Positions 9,062-17,720 of a DNA stretch of 64,000 nucleotides are shown here, in pieces. The DNA comes from Gammaproteobacteria bacterium. GTDB taxonomy: Bacteria; Pseudomonadota; Gammaproteobacteria; Competibacterales; Competibacteraceae. Positions within the stretch are counted from its first letter, which is position 1. Each line of letters starts with the position of its first letter. The position numbers were made by a program, and so were the translations under genes. A model generated the notes under the pieces. That model was given only the letters and a program-made list of their open reading frames with translations. It did no database searches and had not been told where the DNA came from. The stretch spans positions 1,153,501 through 1,217,500 of the forward strand of contig JACKNC010000001.1 in the NCBI GenBank assembly GCA_024235095.1, read 5' to 3'.

Positions 9062-10789
9062 TTAGGCCTCGCTGATTAGCCAATTCTTAATCACTTGAAC
9101 CGCACGCTTCGGGTCTTCGGACACCAGGGAGCGGGCCAGGTCCATCCGTTCTTCGAGCAGTTCGGCTGGAGCGCTCAATGCGCCACCTTCACTGCGGCCA
9201 TTTTCCAAAGCGCCGCCGATTTGCACCTGATCCTCCAGAAGTCCCTCCAAACCATTCTCATCCGCGCTTTGATCCGTCAGCGCTGCTTGTCCCGCCTGGC
9301 CACCTTCCAGGGCCGCTACGGGTTCCGGCGCTGGCAACCAGCGCCGCATCATGGGGCGCACTACCAACAGCAGAATGAGCAGGGATAACAGCGCCACGAC
9401 CGCCCACTTGACTAGTTCCAGGAACCAGGCCTGCTGCCACATCGGCAAGGGGGGTTCGGCAATGCCTGCAGGCGCGAAAGCCGCATTCAGAACATTTACG
9501 CTATCGCCCCGCTCGGCGTTAAAACCAACCGCTTGTTTGACCAAGGTCGTGATCTGCTCGGTTTCTTCTGGTGTAAGCGGTTTACGAACCGGCTGTCCAT
9601 CCTCAAGAACAACTCGGTCATCAACTACTACCGCCGCAGATACCCGAGTGATTCGCCCCGGCTGGTTGCGAATGAAGGTGACCCGTTTATCCAATTCGTA
9701 GTTACGCGTGATTTCCTTGCGGGTGGGCAAAGGAGTAGTTTCAGGCGTACTGGGCGTTGCAGGATTGGCTGTAGGTTCGACAACTTCCGGCGCTACAGCC
9801 ACGCCAGGAGGTTGATTGGACAATGCGCCAGGAATTCCCACGGGATTATTCTGTCGGGGATTGTGTTCCTCTAGTAATTGCTCGCTGCGGACCGGGCGCG
9901 GTTCACTACGGGGTTCATAGCGTTCAGCTGTTTCTTCGCTCGCTGTGAAATCCACATCGAGCGAGACCTGGGCGCGGACCCGACCTGCACCCCACACAGG
10001 CAAGAGCAAGTCCTCAATACGCCGAGCGTAACGCTCCTCAATACGCCGGGTATACTCCAGCTGGTCAATATTCATTCCATCCGGGTTTTCTCGTTCCTTC
10101 CGGGTCAGTAGATTGCCGGCCTGATCAACTACCGATACCTGTTCAGGCTTGAGCCTGGGGACGCTAGAGGCAATTAAATGCACGATAGCCGCAACTTGGC
10201 CATCGGTCAGGCTGTACCCCGGATGAAGCTGCACCAACACTGAAGCTGTTGGTGGCTGTTGTTGACGGGCGAACACGGTTTCCTTGGGAAACGCCAAGTG
10301 AACTCGGGCGCTTTCTACGGCTTGGATGGTCATAACCGAGCGCGCCAGTTCGCCTTCCAACGCGTGCTGGTAGCGGGCGGTTTCCATGAACTGGCTGACG
10401 CCGAAACTATCCTGCTGTTCCAGCATCTCCAAACCATTGACTGTCCCTTTAGGTAGACCTTGGCCGGCCAGTTTCAGACGAGCCTCATGGACTTGATCGG
10501 ATGGCACCATCAGCGCGCCGCTGCGCGGGTCAATCTTGAAGGGGATATTGGATTTTTGCAGGGCCTCCATAATCTGGCCAGCGTCTTCCTCGGCCAAGCC
10601 ACTGTATAGTACATGATAGGTAGGCGCGCTGTACCACAGCGCCAGCGCTACTAGCAACGCCAACAGCAACGCTGCTCCCGCCATGATTCCGATCTGGGCG
10701 GGACCGGGCTGGCGAAATTTTTCAAGTTCCGCACGCCAATCGACCCTGGCCAGCGGAGTCGGTGGCGAACCGTTGTTTTCTTCAGCCAC
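9062..10789 (-). CDS. fliF: Flagellar MS-ring protein FliF
   Basis: This 575-residue inner-membrane protein forms the MS ring. It has a TM helix at about residues 34-53, periplasmic ring-building motifs (YSGLAEEDAGQIMEALQ, then VHLAFPKETVF) and a long low-complexity Pro/Thr loop near residues 320-350. A second TM helix lies near residue 460, followed by a cytoplasmic C-terminal tail that binds FliG (ending EDPKRAVQVIKNWL). The start codon is GTG, with a good GAGGAG ribosome site upstream. Confidence 0.97.
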   Translation of the reverse strand: MAEENNGSPPTPLARVDWRAELEKFRQPGPAQIGIMAGAALLLALLVALALWYSAPTYHVLYSGLAEEDAGQIMEALQKSNIPFKIDPRSGALMVPSDQVHEARLKLAGQGLPKGTVNGLEMLEQQDSFGVSQFMETARYQHALEGELARSVMTIQAVESARVHLAFPKETVFARQQQPPTASVLVQLHPGYSLTDGQVAAIVHLIASSVPRLKPEQVSVVDQAGNLLTRKERENPDGMNIDQLEYTRRIEERYARRIEDLLLPVWGAGRVRAQVSLDVDFTASEETAERYEPRSEPRPVRSEQLLEEHNPRQNNPVGIPGALSNQPPGVAVAPEVVEPTANPATPSTPETTPLPTRKEITRNYELDKRVTFIRNQPGRITRVSAAVVVDDRVVLEDGQPVRKPLTPEETEQITTLVKQAVGFNAERGDSVNVLNAAFAPAGIAEPPLPMWQQAWFLELVKWAVVALLSLLILLLVVRPMMRRWLPAPEPVAALEGGQAGQAALTDQSADENGLEGLLEDQVQIGGALENGRSEGGALSAPAELLEERMDLARSLVSEDPKRAVQVIKNWLISEA

Positions 10790-10836
10790 GACGCCTTCTC
10801 CTCAGCATACGATCAGTTCGGCTGATCATCGAGGAA

Positions 10837-11166
10837 TCAAACCGGCATGTTCATGATGTCTTGATAGGCCGTGACCAGTTTATTGCGAACTTGCAAGGTG
10901 CTCTGAAAAGCCAGTTTGGCTTTCTGTTGGGCGATCATGACTCCTGCTAAATCATCATGTTGACCGATGTCAAAAGATTCGGTTAATTGCCTCGAATGCT
11001 GCTGAGACTGGTTGACGCCTACGAGCATGGATTTAAAGACGCTGGCAAAATCTTCCGATTCCAGATGCTGGATATCAACATGCGCTGAGGATAATGACTG
11101 ATCGGTTCCTGGCGTCAGGTTGCGAAGCCCTTGGGTCAAGGCGCTTGTGGTGTCAACGTTGCTCAT
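10837..11166 (-). CDS. fliE: Flagellar hook-basal body complex protein FliE
   Basis: FliE is the adapter between the MS ring and the proximal rod. I choose the ATG at 11166 (MSNVDTTSALTQ), 109 residues, with AGGGGA upstream; a start at 11196 would add ten residues without support. The C-terminal half carries the family pattern (LTESFDIGQHDDLAGVMIAQ, QKAKLAFQSTLQVRNKLVTA). It is the first gene of the fliE-J run and follows a sigma-54 promoter. Confidence 0.94.
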   Translation of the reverse strand: MSNVDTTSALTQGLRNLTPGTDQSLSSAHVDIQHLESEDFASVFKSMLVGVNQSQQHSRQLTESFDIGQHDDLAGVMIAQQKAKLAFQSTLQVRNKLVTAYQDIMNMPV

Positions 11167-11196
11167 TGGTTCTTGTCCCCTGCTGGTGTCAATCAT

Positions 11197-11381
11197 CTTC
11201 GGGTATCCACCAGGGATTGAGCAAGAACCGTGCCTTGTATTAAATTCCCTGAAATGGTTTACCTATCCGGGTTCACGGGAGAGATGGAACTGCAATGAGG
11301 AGATTAAAGTTCAATAGGTTATAGAAGAAGGGCTGTCATCAGAGCTGTCCGTTCAGCGCCAAAAATTCGGCGGATAGCCCG
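11197..11381. other. Intergenic region between fleQ and fliE
   Basis: Apart from the sigma-54 promoter and the fliE ribosome site, I see no gene here. There is no convincing hairpin-plus-T-run terminator after fleQ. Confidence 0.5.
11221..11235 (-). promoter_or_regulatory. Sigma-54 promoter for the fliEFGHIJ operon
   Basis: On the minus strand the sequence reads AGGCACGGTTCTTGCT. This gives the -24 GG and -12 GC elements exactly 10 bases apart, close to the consensus TGGCAC-N5-TTGC. It lies 55-70 nt upstream of the fliE start and downstream of fleQ, whose product activates sigma-54 flagellar promoters in relatives. Confidence 0.82.
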
Positions 11382-12824
11382 CTATTCGTCGTCGCGTTTA
11401 ATGCTGTATTTACGCATTTTTTCCACCAGGGTCGTGCGACGCATTTTCAGCAGCGAAGCAGCATGGGCGACGACGCCGTTGGCATCCTCCAGCGCTGACT
11501 GAATCAATGAGGATTCGAGATCCATGATGTACTGGCGCAGGTCAAGCCCCTCGGGCGGCAAGCTGACCACTTCGTTGTTAGCGGGCCGCGTTACGGAATC
11601 CCCGGCTGGGGCGTTGTCGAGCGAAGCCAGCTCCGCCGCCATCAATTCCGATGGATAGTATGCGCGGAATTTAGCAGGCAAATCATCCAGATCCACCCAT
11701 CCATCCGGTTTCAGGATCGCCAGTCGCTCCATCAGATTGGCCAGTTCACGCACATTACCTGACCAGGGATAATGCGCCAGGCAGCGCAATACCAGCGGAC
11801 TGAGACCGATCCGCACCCCCTGATCACTGGCCATGCGTTCGATCAACTCATCGACGAGCAGCGGCAAATCCTCAATCCGCTCACGCAAGGTAGGCGTTTC
11901 GATCGGGAACACATTCAAACGATAGTACAGATCTTCGCGGAACCCGCCATTCTTGATCAACTCTTCCAGATCGCGATGAGTGGCGGCAATGATGCGGACA
12001 TCGGCTTCCAGACTGCGATCGCTGCCAACGCGCTCAAAGCAGCGCTCCTGTAGAACCCGTAGTAATTTGACCTGCATGTTCAGCGGCATATCGCCGATTT
12101 CGTCCAGGAACAGGGTGCCGCCCCGCGCCAGTTCGAAGCGGCCGCGCCGGGTGGAAATAGCGCCGGTAAATGCGCCTTTTTCGTGGCCAAATAGTTCACT
12201 TTCCAGCAAATTATCAGGAATGGCACCGCAATTGACCGGCACGAACGGCCCCTGGCTGCGATTGGAATGGTAGTGAATGTTGCGCGCGATCACTTCCTTG
12301 CCGGTGCCCGATTCACCCAGAATCATCACAGTTGATTCGGAAGGAGCCACCCGCTGGATGAGTTCACGCACCCGAACAATGGTCGGACTGTTGCCAATCA
12401 GACTGCGGAAGAGTTCGGCGCTGCGCCGGAATTGGGCGTTTCGGGTGTCGCGGTTGGGGTTTTGTTGGGATTTGACGAGGATTTGGCTTAGTTGTGAATA
12501 GTGAAAGGGGCGCGGCAGGCGGATAATATGACGACCAGTTTCGAGCACAGTGGATAAAGAATGAGGTTGATCAGCGTCCTCGATTAACACCACAACCGCT
12601 CGGGGGGCAACGGCGTGGATTGCGTGAACAGCCTCGGTGGGCGTGTCACTGGTTCCGTATCGGCCCAGGAATACGCAACGCAGATCAGGACTCTGTTCTG
12701 CGCAGGTTCGCCAATGAGCGGAATCGGTTTGAACAACCTGGGTTTCTTCCAGAAATCGCAGCAACAGACCCAGCTCATTCGCTCTTGTGGAATCGTCGTC
12801 GATGATGAGCAATGACATTTTCAT
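11382..12824 (-). CDS. fleQ: Sigma-54-dependent flagellar master regulator FleQ
   Basis: This enhancer-binding AAA+ activator of sigma-54 flagellar promoters has the FleQ layout. A degenerate receiver-like domain (MSLLIIDDD start, about 130 residues) is followed by the AAA+ domain with Walker A GESGTGKE, the sigma-54 contact loop GAFTGA and Walker B GGTLFLDEIGDMP. The C-terminus is a Fis-type helix-turn-helix (VVAHAASLLKMRRTTLVEKM). The match to FleQ/FlrA is strong along the whole AAA+ and DNA-binding parts. I place the start at the ATG at 12824; a frame start at 12881 adds an unconserved leader. It precedes fliE and probably controls it. Confidence 0.93.
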   Translation of the reverse strand: MKMSLLIIDDDSTRANELGLLLRFLEETQVVQTDSAHWRTCAEQSPDLRCVFLGRYGTSDTPTEAVHAIHAVAPRAVVVLIEDADQPHSLSTVLETGRHIIRLPRPFHYSQLSQILVKSQQNPNRDTRNAQFRRSAELFRSLIGNSPTIVRVRELIQRVAPSESTVMILGESGTGKEVIARNIHYHSNRSQGPFVPVNCGAIPDNLLESELFGHEKGAFTGAISTRRGRFELARGGTLFLDEIGDMPLNMQVKLLRVLQERCFERVGSDRSLEADVRIIAATHRDLEELIKNGGFREDLYYRLNVFPIETPTLRERIEDLPLLVDELIERMASDQGVRIGLSPLVLRCLAHYPWSGNVRELANLMERLAILKPDGWVDLDDLPAKFRAYYPSELMAAELASLDNAPAGDSVTRPANNEVVSLPPEGLDLRQYIMDLESSLIQSALEDANGVVAHAASLLKMRRTTLVEKMRKYSIKRDDE

Positions 12825-13020
12825 CAGTGGGGCCAAATCCTCAGGAGGGGATGAAACTCGCGCAACCTTGCAGGCGCTCAACTTCCCTCCTGATCGCCAA
12901 ATGAGAATCCAATCTGCCCATTTTCAAAACTCCTTCTACCAGATAGGGCGCGAAACCGATCCCCCCGCTAACCCTTCGGAGTCAATCCATATATTCATTT
13001 TCGGAAGATACGCGAGGATA

Positions 13021-13041
13021 TCTCACTATATAGTGTGAGAC
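13021..13041. repeat. Short inverted repeat upstream of fleQ
   Basis: TCTCAC and GTGAGA arms face each other across a TATA-rich centre in the gap between the PilZ-like gene and fleQ. No T-run follows on either strand, so it may be an operator or a weak hairpin rather than a terminator. Confidence 0.4.
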
Positions 13042-13073
13042 ATTTTAGCCTTAAAGACAGGAGCGTCAAATTT

Positions 13074-13706
13074 TTAACGCTGGCTATTGCCTTTTTGATT
13101 GGCAATCGCCCGACGATGTTGGAGAAAAATATAGCGTTCCAGCGCTTCCTGCAACGGTTCGCCGGGTTGCTGGAGCGTAGCTTTGATTTGATATGCATTC
13201 TCAACCGAGATGATTTCGTGAGCGTGGGCGTACAAGACCAAGGGACGTGGGTAGCTGAGGTTGCAATAGAGTTCCAGCCGAAGCGGGATATTAGCGGTTG
13301 GCGCGGCATCAGCGCGCCAATGGAGTTCGCTGGCGCTCAGGATCAGGGGGCGTTCCGGGGGAATAGCCTGTTGGTAGGCAAACAAGTGGCCAATCATTTC
13401 CAGCAGCAAGCCAACTTTAAAGTCGAGACGCTTGAGTTCGGAGGCGCTGGAAACGCTGGAGGGATCTTCGCCGTAATCGCCCGCATGGATGTCCAGCGCG
13501 AATAAAATATGCAGGATATGCAGATTGGTTTTTTCCTGATGTTGGAGTTCATCAGGTTTGGGCCATACCGGCAGTTCCTGCCAAGCCAGCGGCAGGCAGC
13601 CAGCGAAAGCCAGGTTGGAGCGGGAGAATTCGGTAATGGTAGACATGGCGGGATGAAAGACCAGCGGGCCGGGGGGCAGAGAGTATTCAGGAACTCTGAT
13701 AGGCAT
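13074..13706 (-). CDS. Atypical PilZ-like flagellar-cluster protein
   Basis: The 210-residue soluble protein starts with a short beta-rich segment, has a helical middle (KRLDFKVGLLLEMIGHLFAY) and a C-terminal beta-rich half. It ends in a helix reading ALERYIFLQHRRAIANQKG. This pattern resembles PilZ-domain proteins that sit next to fliT in gammaproteobacterial flagellar clusters and that can bind cyclic di-GMP to tune motility. I do not see a clear RxxxR plus DxSxxG pair, so c-di-GMP binding is not assured. The gene overlaps fliT by 20 nt and ends the fliD-fliS-fliT transcription unit. Confidence 0.6.
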   Translation of the reverse strand: MPIRVPEYSLPPGPLVFHPAMSTITEFSRSNLAFAGCLPLAWQELPVWPKPDELQHQEKTNLHILHILFALDIHAGDYGEDPSSVSSASELKRLDFKVGLLLEMIGHLFAYQQAIPPERPLILSASELHWRADAAPTANIPLRLELYCNLSYPRPLVLYAHAHEIISVENAYQIKATLQQPGEPLQEALERYIFLQHRRAIANQKGNSQR

Positions 13707-14004
13707 TAAGGGCGCGGCGTCCTTGTCTTATCGTGCGCAACCTATCGCTCAATTTGTCCATTTCAGCATGCGCCAGTTCCTGTACTCGCGCGTCGCTGAC
13801 GAGCGTAAATTGTGCAGCGTCCTTCAGTAGCGGACCAACTTCGGCCGGAGGCGAAGTCTTATACAAATCGTCCAATAGCACACGCCGTTTTTCTTCCCAT
13901 TCGGCCACAGCCGCCCACTCGCCAGCGTGCGCCAAGTCGAGCATTTCCGTGCTCAGTAGCTGAAACCGTTTAATTTGCGTTTCCCAGTCGGTTAGCGAGT
14001 TCAC
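13687..14004 (-). CDS. fliT: Flagellar chaperone FliT
   Basis: The 105-residue helical protein has FliT character: an N-terminal helix with QIKRFQLLSTEMLDLAHAGEW, a WEEKRRVLLDDL helix, and a C-terminal helix rich in Leu and Arg. FliT binds the C-terminus of the filament cap protein FliD and delivers it to the export gate. Its start overlaps the stop of the upstream FliD-tail-like gene by 4 nt (ATGA). Confidence 0.82.
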   Translation of the reverse strand: MNSLTDWETQIKRFQLLSTEMLDLAHAGEWAAVAEWEEKRRVLLDDLYKTSPPAEVGPLLKDAAQFTLVSDARVQELAHAEMDKLSDRLRTIRQGRRALNAYQSS

Positions 14005-14507
14005 CCAGGCGGATCCTGTATTCTCTGCGTTAAGAAATCATGGGTAGCGGCGAGTTGCCCAACCAAATGATCCAGCATGGCAAAATGCGAACGATAGCGC
14101 GCTTCCAGCACATTAAGATGTATCCCTTTGCGCTGGCGCCGCGCATCGGTCTCCTCCTCTGGATCGTCGTCATTATCGCTACGTTCGCCGATTGGCTCGT
14201 AGTCATTGGAGAGATCGTCGGGTTCATCGAACCGTTCGGAAGCGCTATCTACGGTTTCTTCCGCATTTGTTTTATCCGCTTCGTCCGACTTGTCTGTTTC
14301 CAGATCGTGAGCAACATCACTCTTGAATCCTGCCGCTGGAGCTGTTCGCGACGCGCTCACTTCGCCAACGTGAATGAGCAACAATGACCGCGTTTGTAAC
14401 CCGGTTTGCTGTGTGCGTTGTGCGCTGGACTCGGTTTGAGGAGAAACCCGTCGGGATTCGATTTTCCGAAAGTCGGGGCTGAAGAAGATAGAGTCCGACA
14501 CATTCAT
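14001..14507 (-). CDS. Small protein with a FliD-like C-terminal tail
   Basis: I start this gene at the ATG at 14507 (MNVSDSIFFSPDF), 168 residues, 8 nt after fliS; the longer frame to 14570 would overlap fliS. The middle is very acidic and low-complexity (about residues 80-130, rich in Asp, Glu and Asn). The last 33 residues (VLEARYRSHFAMLDHLVGQL onward) align closely with the last part of FliD in this window (ALETRYRAQFTAMDALVGQL). That is the part of FliD used for subunit packing and FliT binding. It carries no other FliD domain. It lies between fliS and fliT and is coupled to fliT, so a role with FliT is likely. Function unknown. Confidence 0.65.
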   Translation of the reverse strand: MNVSDSIFFSPDFRKIESRRVSPQTESSAQRTQQTGLQTRSLLLIHVGEVSASRTAPAAGFKSDVAHDLETDKSDEADKTNAEETVDSASERFDEPDDLSNDYEPIGERSDNDDDPEEETDARRQRKGIHLNVLEARYRSHFAMLDHLVGQLAATHDFLTQRIQDPPG

Positions 14508-14514
14508 GGCAAAT

Positions 14515-14946
14515 TCAGGCAGGCGTATTTGAAGCCGCTGACATGGATCGCGCTTCAGGGGTGTCGCCAATCGCGTCCCAGGCTTCCTTGATGGTGTGTA
14601 ACCGATCGGTTATTTCGTCGATAATGGTTTCATCGGAATGAACATTGGCTTCGATCAAGCGTCGTTGCATATAGTCGTAGAGCATATCCAGATTGACAGC
14701 GAGATCGCTGACATCCAGATTAAGTCCTTCGCGCAGACCGCCAATGATGCTAATGGCGCGGCTGAGTTGGTCGCCCTTGGCAGTGGTCTCGCCCCGTTGA
14801 AGGTGGCCTTTGGCCCGGCTGAGGCTTTCCAGAGCGCCTTCCATGAGCATTTGGATCAGCCGATGAGGACTAGCGTAGCTAGCGCCCGACTGAATATCGA
14901 TTTGTTGATACTGACGTAGGGCGCTAAGGGAATTTGGGATCGCCAT
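14515..14946 (-). CDS. fliS: Flagellin export chaperone FliS
   Basis: FliS binds the flagellin C-terminus and prevents premature polymerisation. The 143-residue sequence shows the family pattern: SALRQYQQIDIQSGASYASPHRLIQMLMEGAL near the N-terminus and LNLDVSDLAVNLDMLYDYMQRRL in the middle. It lies 34 nt after fliD. The protein is longer at the C-terminus than the roughly 130-residue norm by a short Ser/Ala tail. Confidence 0.95.
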   Translation of the reverse strand: MAIPNSLSALRQYQQIDIQSGASYASPHRLIQMLMEGALESLSRAKGHLQRGETTAKGDQLSRAISIIGGLREGLNLDVSDLAVNLDMLYDYMQRRLIEANVHSDETIIDEITDRLHTIKEAWDAIGDTPEARSMSAASNTPA

Positions 14947-14980
14947 TGCGAATTCTCAAGTGTCGATTTTTCCAAGCGAG

Positions 14981-17020
14981 CTACTGACTCGTATTACTCG
15001 TGTTGAAAAATTGCTGGGTCAGATAGTTGCTCGTAGCCGTCAGCTGCCCGACCAGAGCGTCCATTGCCGTGAATTGGGCACGGTAGCGGGTTTCGAGTGC
15101 ATCCATACGCTTATTAAGGGCGTCACGTTGTTCACTCACATCATCAATTTGACGATTAAGGCTGTCGGTACGATTGCTGAGCAGACCGCCGGTACTCAGA
15201 AAATTGTCGATCAACGTATCCAGCTGCTGAGCGACGCCGCCGGACAGCGAAACTGTACCACGAGAACCTGTGACGCCGCCAATAACATCGACAGCGATGC
15301 CCGCAGCAGTTCCGGCGCCGGTCAGGGTGCGTCCGGAACCTGTGCCTTCTTCCGCGCCAATGCTGCCCGCAACATCCTGGCCAGCCGTGCCCGCAGCCAC
15401 GCTCACGCCGAATGTTGCTGTGAAGTTTGTGCTGATCTGGGTGAATTCGACGCTGGATGTGCTGCCGTAAGCATCCGAGGTAAATGTAAAACTGTTATTG
15501 GAGGATTGGTAATTGACGCTTAACAGGGCGCTGGCGTTAATTAGCGTGGTGTTGGCGCTGATCTGGCGCTGTAGCTCGGCGGCCATATCAACGCCGGTAT
15601 TATAAGTTCCATTATTCAGAATAATGGATGCACTGGCTTGTATACCATTGACTTTAATGGAGAAATTATTGTTATTGCCATCAACGACGAAAGGCGCCGG
15701 GACGCCGCCATTGATAGATGTGCCAATGTACTGGCCCTGAGTTGCCAGTTGCGTGACGCTGACGCTATAGGAGCCTGCTATGCTGGTGCTGCTAGCCGAT
15801 TTATAGGCGACCAGAGGATCGGTCGTGCTACCGGTCCGGGCAAATAAGGCGGCGACGTTCTCTGGATCTTCGGTCAGCGCGGTTTGTAACTTGGCGCTAT
15901 CGAAATCGAGGGAGCCGTCTTTCTGGAAACTGATGCCGATATCGGCCAAGGAGCGCCGCGATCCGGTAACACCGGCAACCGCCCCAGTCATCACATTGCG
16001 GATCTGACTGATAATCGACCGTATGCTGGAGTCGCCCGTCAATACCCCCTGCTCACGAGTTTCCGGATCATAGAAAGTCAGGGAGTTAACATTTTCTATC
16101 AGGGAGTTGTAAGCTGCTACAAAGGAATCGACAGACTTGACTGTCTCGGCGCTATCCTGCGTCACGCTTAAAGTGGTGATCGTTCCGATCTCAGCGCTTT
16201 TCAGATTGAGGGTAACGCCGGGCACCACACCCACGACACTGTTGCTGGCGCTGGAAATATCCAGACCGTCCACTCTCAGCAGGGCGTCCTGCGCCTCAAG
16301 AGTTTGCGTCAGGTTCTTGCCCGATCCAGATGCAGCTTCAGGATCGTAGGCCAGCATGGACAGGCCAGCCAGATCAGTATCATCGCTATCACCGGTATCG
16401 CTCACGGTGATTTTCAGGCTATTGGCAGCGCCGGACTCGCTGGCGCTGATCACGAGTCGGAAGCCTTGACCATCATTAATGATGCTGGCGCGCGCGCCGA
16501 CATCGGCCTTGTTGATGGCGTCGCGCAGACCGTCCAGAGTATTGTTGGAGGCGTCGATCGTGATGGTTTTGGCCGCTTTGGCAGGATCAGCGGTAAAGGT
16601 GGCGCCATCGTAACTGCCGACCTGAAAAGTGAGCGTCCCGGAGCCAACGACGTCAGTGACATTAACAAATCGCTGGGTTTCGTCCGTGACGAGTTTCTGG
16701 GCCTGTGCGCGTTGCCGGACCTCGATGTTGTAGTCGCCAGCCTGGGCGATGCTGGTAGCGCTGGCGGTGAACAGATCTTCATTGCTAACCGTGGCGCGCA
16801 GGTTTTGCAATTTTGAGGCGCTGCTGATAGCGGTTAATGAGCTATTAAAATCGGACAGCGCGCCCTTAAAAGTGCCGAGGGCCGACAATTTTGCCTGAAG
16901 CAACTCCTCTTTCTGATCCAGTCGATTAGTGGCGGGTTCTTTTTCAGCGGTAATCAGGTCGGAAACGATTTGGTTAACGTCAAGACCGGAACCAACGCCG
17001 GCTACGGTAATGCTTGCCAT
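14981..17020 (-). CDS. fliD: Filament cap protein FliD (hook-associated protein 2)
   Basis: FliD caps the growing filament and catalyses flagellin folding. The N-terminus (ITVAGVGSGLDVNQIVSDL) is diagnostic. The central region includes a flagellin_IN-like segment (GSYSVSVTQLATQGQYIG), and the C-terminal D0 helix ends LVGQLTATSNYLTQQF. At 679 residues it is longer than the approximately 470-residue E. coli protein because of an expanded variable outer domain. A strong AGGAGG ribosome site precedes the ATG. It follows flaG by 59 nt. Confidence 0.95.
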   Translation of the reverse strand: MASITVAGVGSGLDVNQIVSDLITAEKEPATNRLDQKEELLQAKLSALGTFKGALSDFNSSLTAISSASKLQNLRATVSNEDLFTASATSIAQAGDYNIEVRQRAQAQKLVTDETQRFVNVTDVVGSGTLTFQVGSYDGATFTADPAKAAKTITIDASNNTLDGLRDAINKADVGARASIINDGQGFRLVISASESGAANSLKITVSDTGDSDDTDLAGLSMLAYDPEAASGSGKNLTQTLEAQDALLRVDGLDISSASNSVVGVVPGVTLNLKSAEIGTITTLSVTQDSAETVKSVDSFVAAYNSLIENVNSLTFYDPETREQGVLTGDSSIRSIISQIRNVMTGAVAGVTGSRRSLADIGISFQKDGSLDFDSAKLQTALTEDPENVAALFARTGSTTDPLVAYKSASSTSIAGSYSVSVTQLATQGQYIGTSINGGVPAPFVVDGNNNNFSIKVNGIQASASIILNNGTYNTGVDMAAELQRQISANTTLINASALLSVNYQSSNNSFTFTSDAYGSTSSVEFTQISTNFTATFGVSVAAGTAGQDVAGSIGAEEGTGSGRTLTGAGTAAGIAVDVIGGVTGSRGTVSLSGGVAQQLDTLIDNFLSTGGLLSNRTDSLNRQIDDVSEQRDALNKRMDALETRYRAQFTAMDALVGQLTATSNYLTQQFFNTSNTSQ

Positions 17021-17079
17021 GGAATCCTCCTCGCGCTGCCGCGCTCAAACACCGGTCTTCTTAACTAAATGCACGACAT

Positions 17080-17613
17080 TTATACTGTGGTTTGGAATAA
17101 TTGACCTTCTACCCGCAAACGCCCGCTTTCCGTTCTGTGCTGTCCGCCCAGAGCCGCCAAGCCTTGGCTTTGCTGATTTTCCAGTAATTCTGAAAAAAAC
17201 TTGGCAAGCGCCAAAGCCTCTTCACGTGGAATTTGCACGATCACTTCCTGAGTTTCACGATCTGTAATGCGAATGACCATCTCTTGAAACTCATCATCCA
17301 CCTCAAATCGCAACTGGGTGTTGCGCGCATCCATGCTGCGATTCAAACGGTCTACGGTTTCATTGAGAGTTAGGTGGGTAGAATCACTATCGGCTGGCGT
17401 AGATCGTTGGCTGTTGGGATCAGAATCGCGCCGTTGCCCGGCATTGCCAGCATAGGGAGATTGATTAACAGATGACTGGGCGTTAGTGAGTGGAGCACCG
17501 CCAACTGCGTTTTGCACCGTAGCCGGGGAAGGAGGCTCAGGAAGTACGCCACCGTCTCTGGCAAAAGCGGGGTTGGCGCCGGTCAATGGAGTAATGCTGC
17601 CGATATCGCTCAT
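17080..17613 (-). CDS. flaG: FlaG family protein
   Basis: The C-terminal domain (residues about 95-160) carries the FlaG signature LRFEVDDEFQEMVIRITDRE followed by QEVIVQIPREEALALAKFF. The N-terminal half is low-complexity. FlaG affects filament length in polar-flagellated bacteria. An AAGGAGGG ribosome site precedes the ATG. At 177 residues it is longer than the typical 110-130, through its N-terminal linker. It lies between fliC and fliD. Confidence 0.9.
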   Translation of the reverse strand: MSDIGSITPLTGANPAFARDGGVLPEPPSPATVQNAVGGAPLTNAQSSVNQSPYAGNAGQRRDSDPNSQRSTPADSDSTHLTLNETVDRLNRSMDARNTQLRFEVDDEFQEMVIRITDRETQEVIVQIPREEALALAKFFSELLENQQSQGLAALGGQHRTESGRLRVEGQLFQTTV

Positions 17614-17650
17614 GACGGTCCCTCCTTAGAGGCTTGCGGAGTTGAGACTG

Positions 17651-17692
17651 AAAACAAGGCCCGGCGGCATCGAACCGATCCGGACCTTGTTT
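17651..17692 (-). terminator. Rho-independent terminator of fliC
   Basis: Starting about 28 nt after the fliC stop, the minus strand forms an AAACAAGGTCCGG / CCGGGCCTTGTTTT hairpin with a 3' T run. This is consistent with flagellin being a separate, highly expressed transcript. Confidence 0.75.
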
Positions 17693-17720
17693 CGATAACC
17701 CTCACTCCCAGTTTAGCGCA

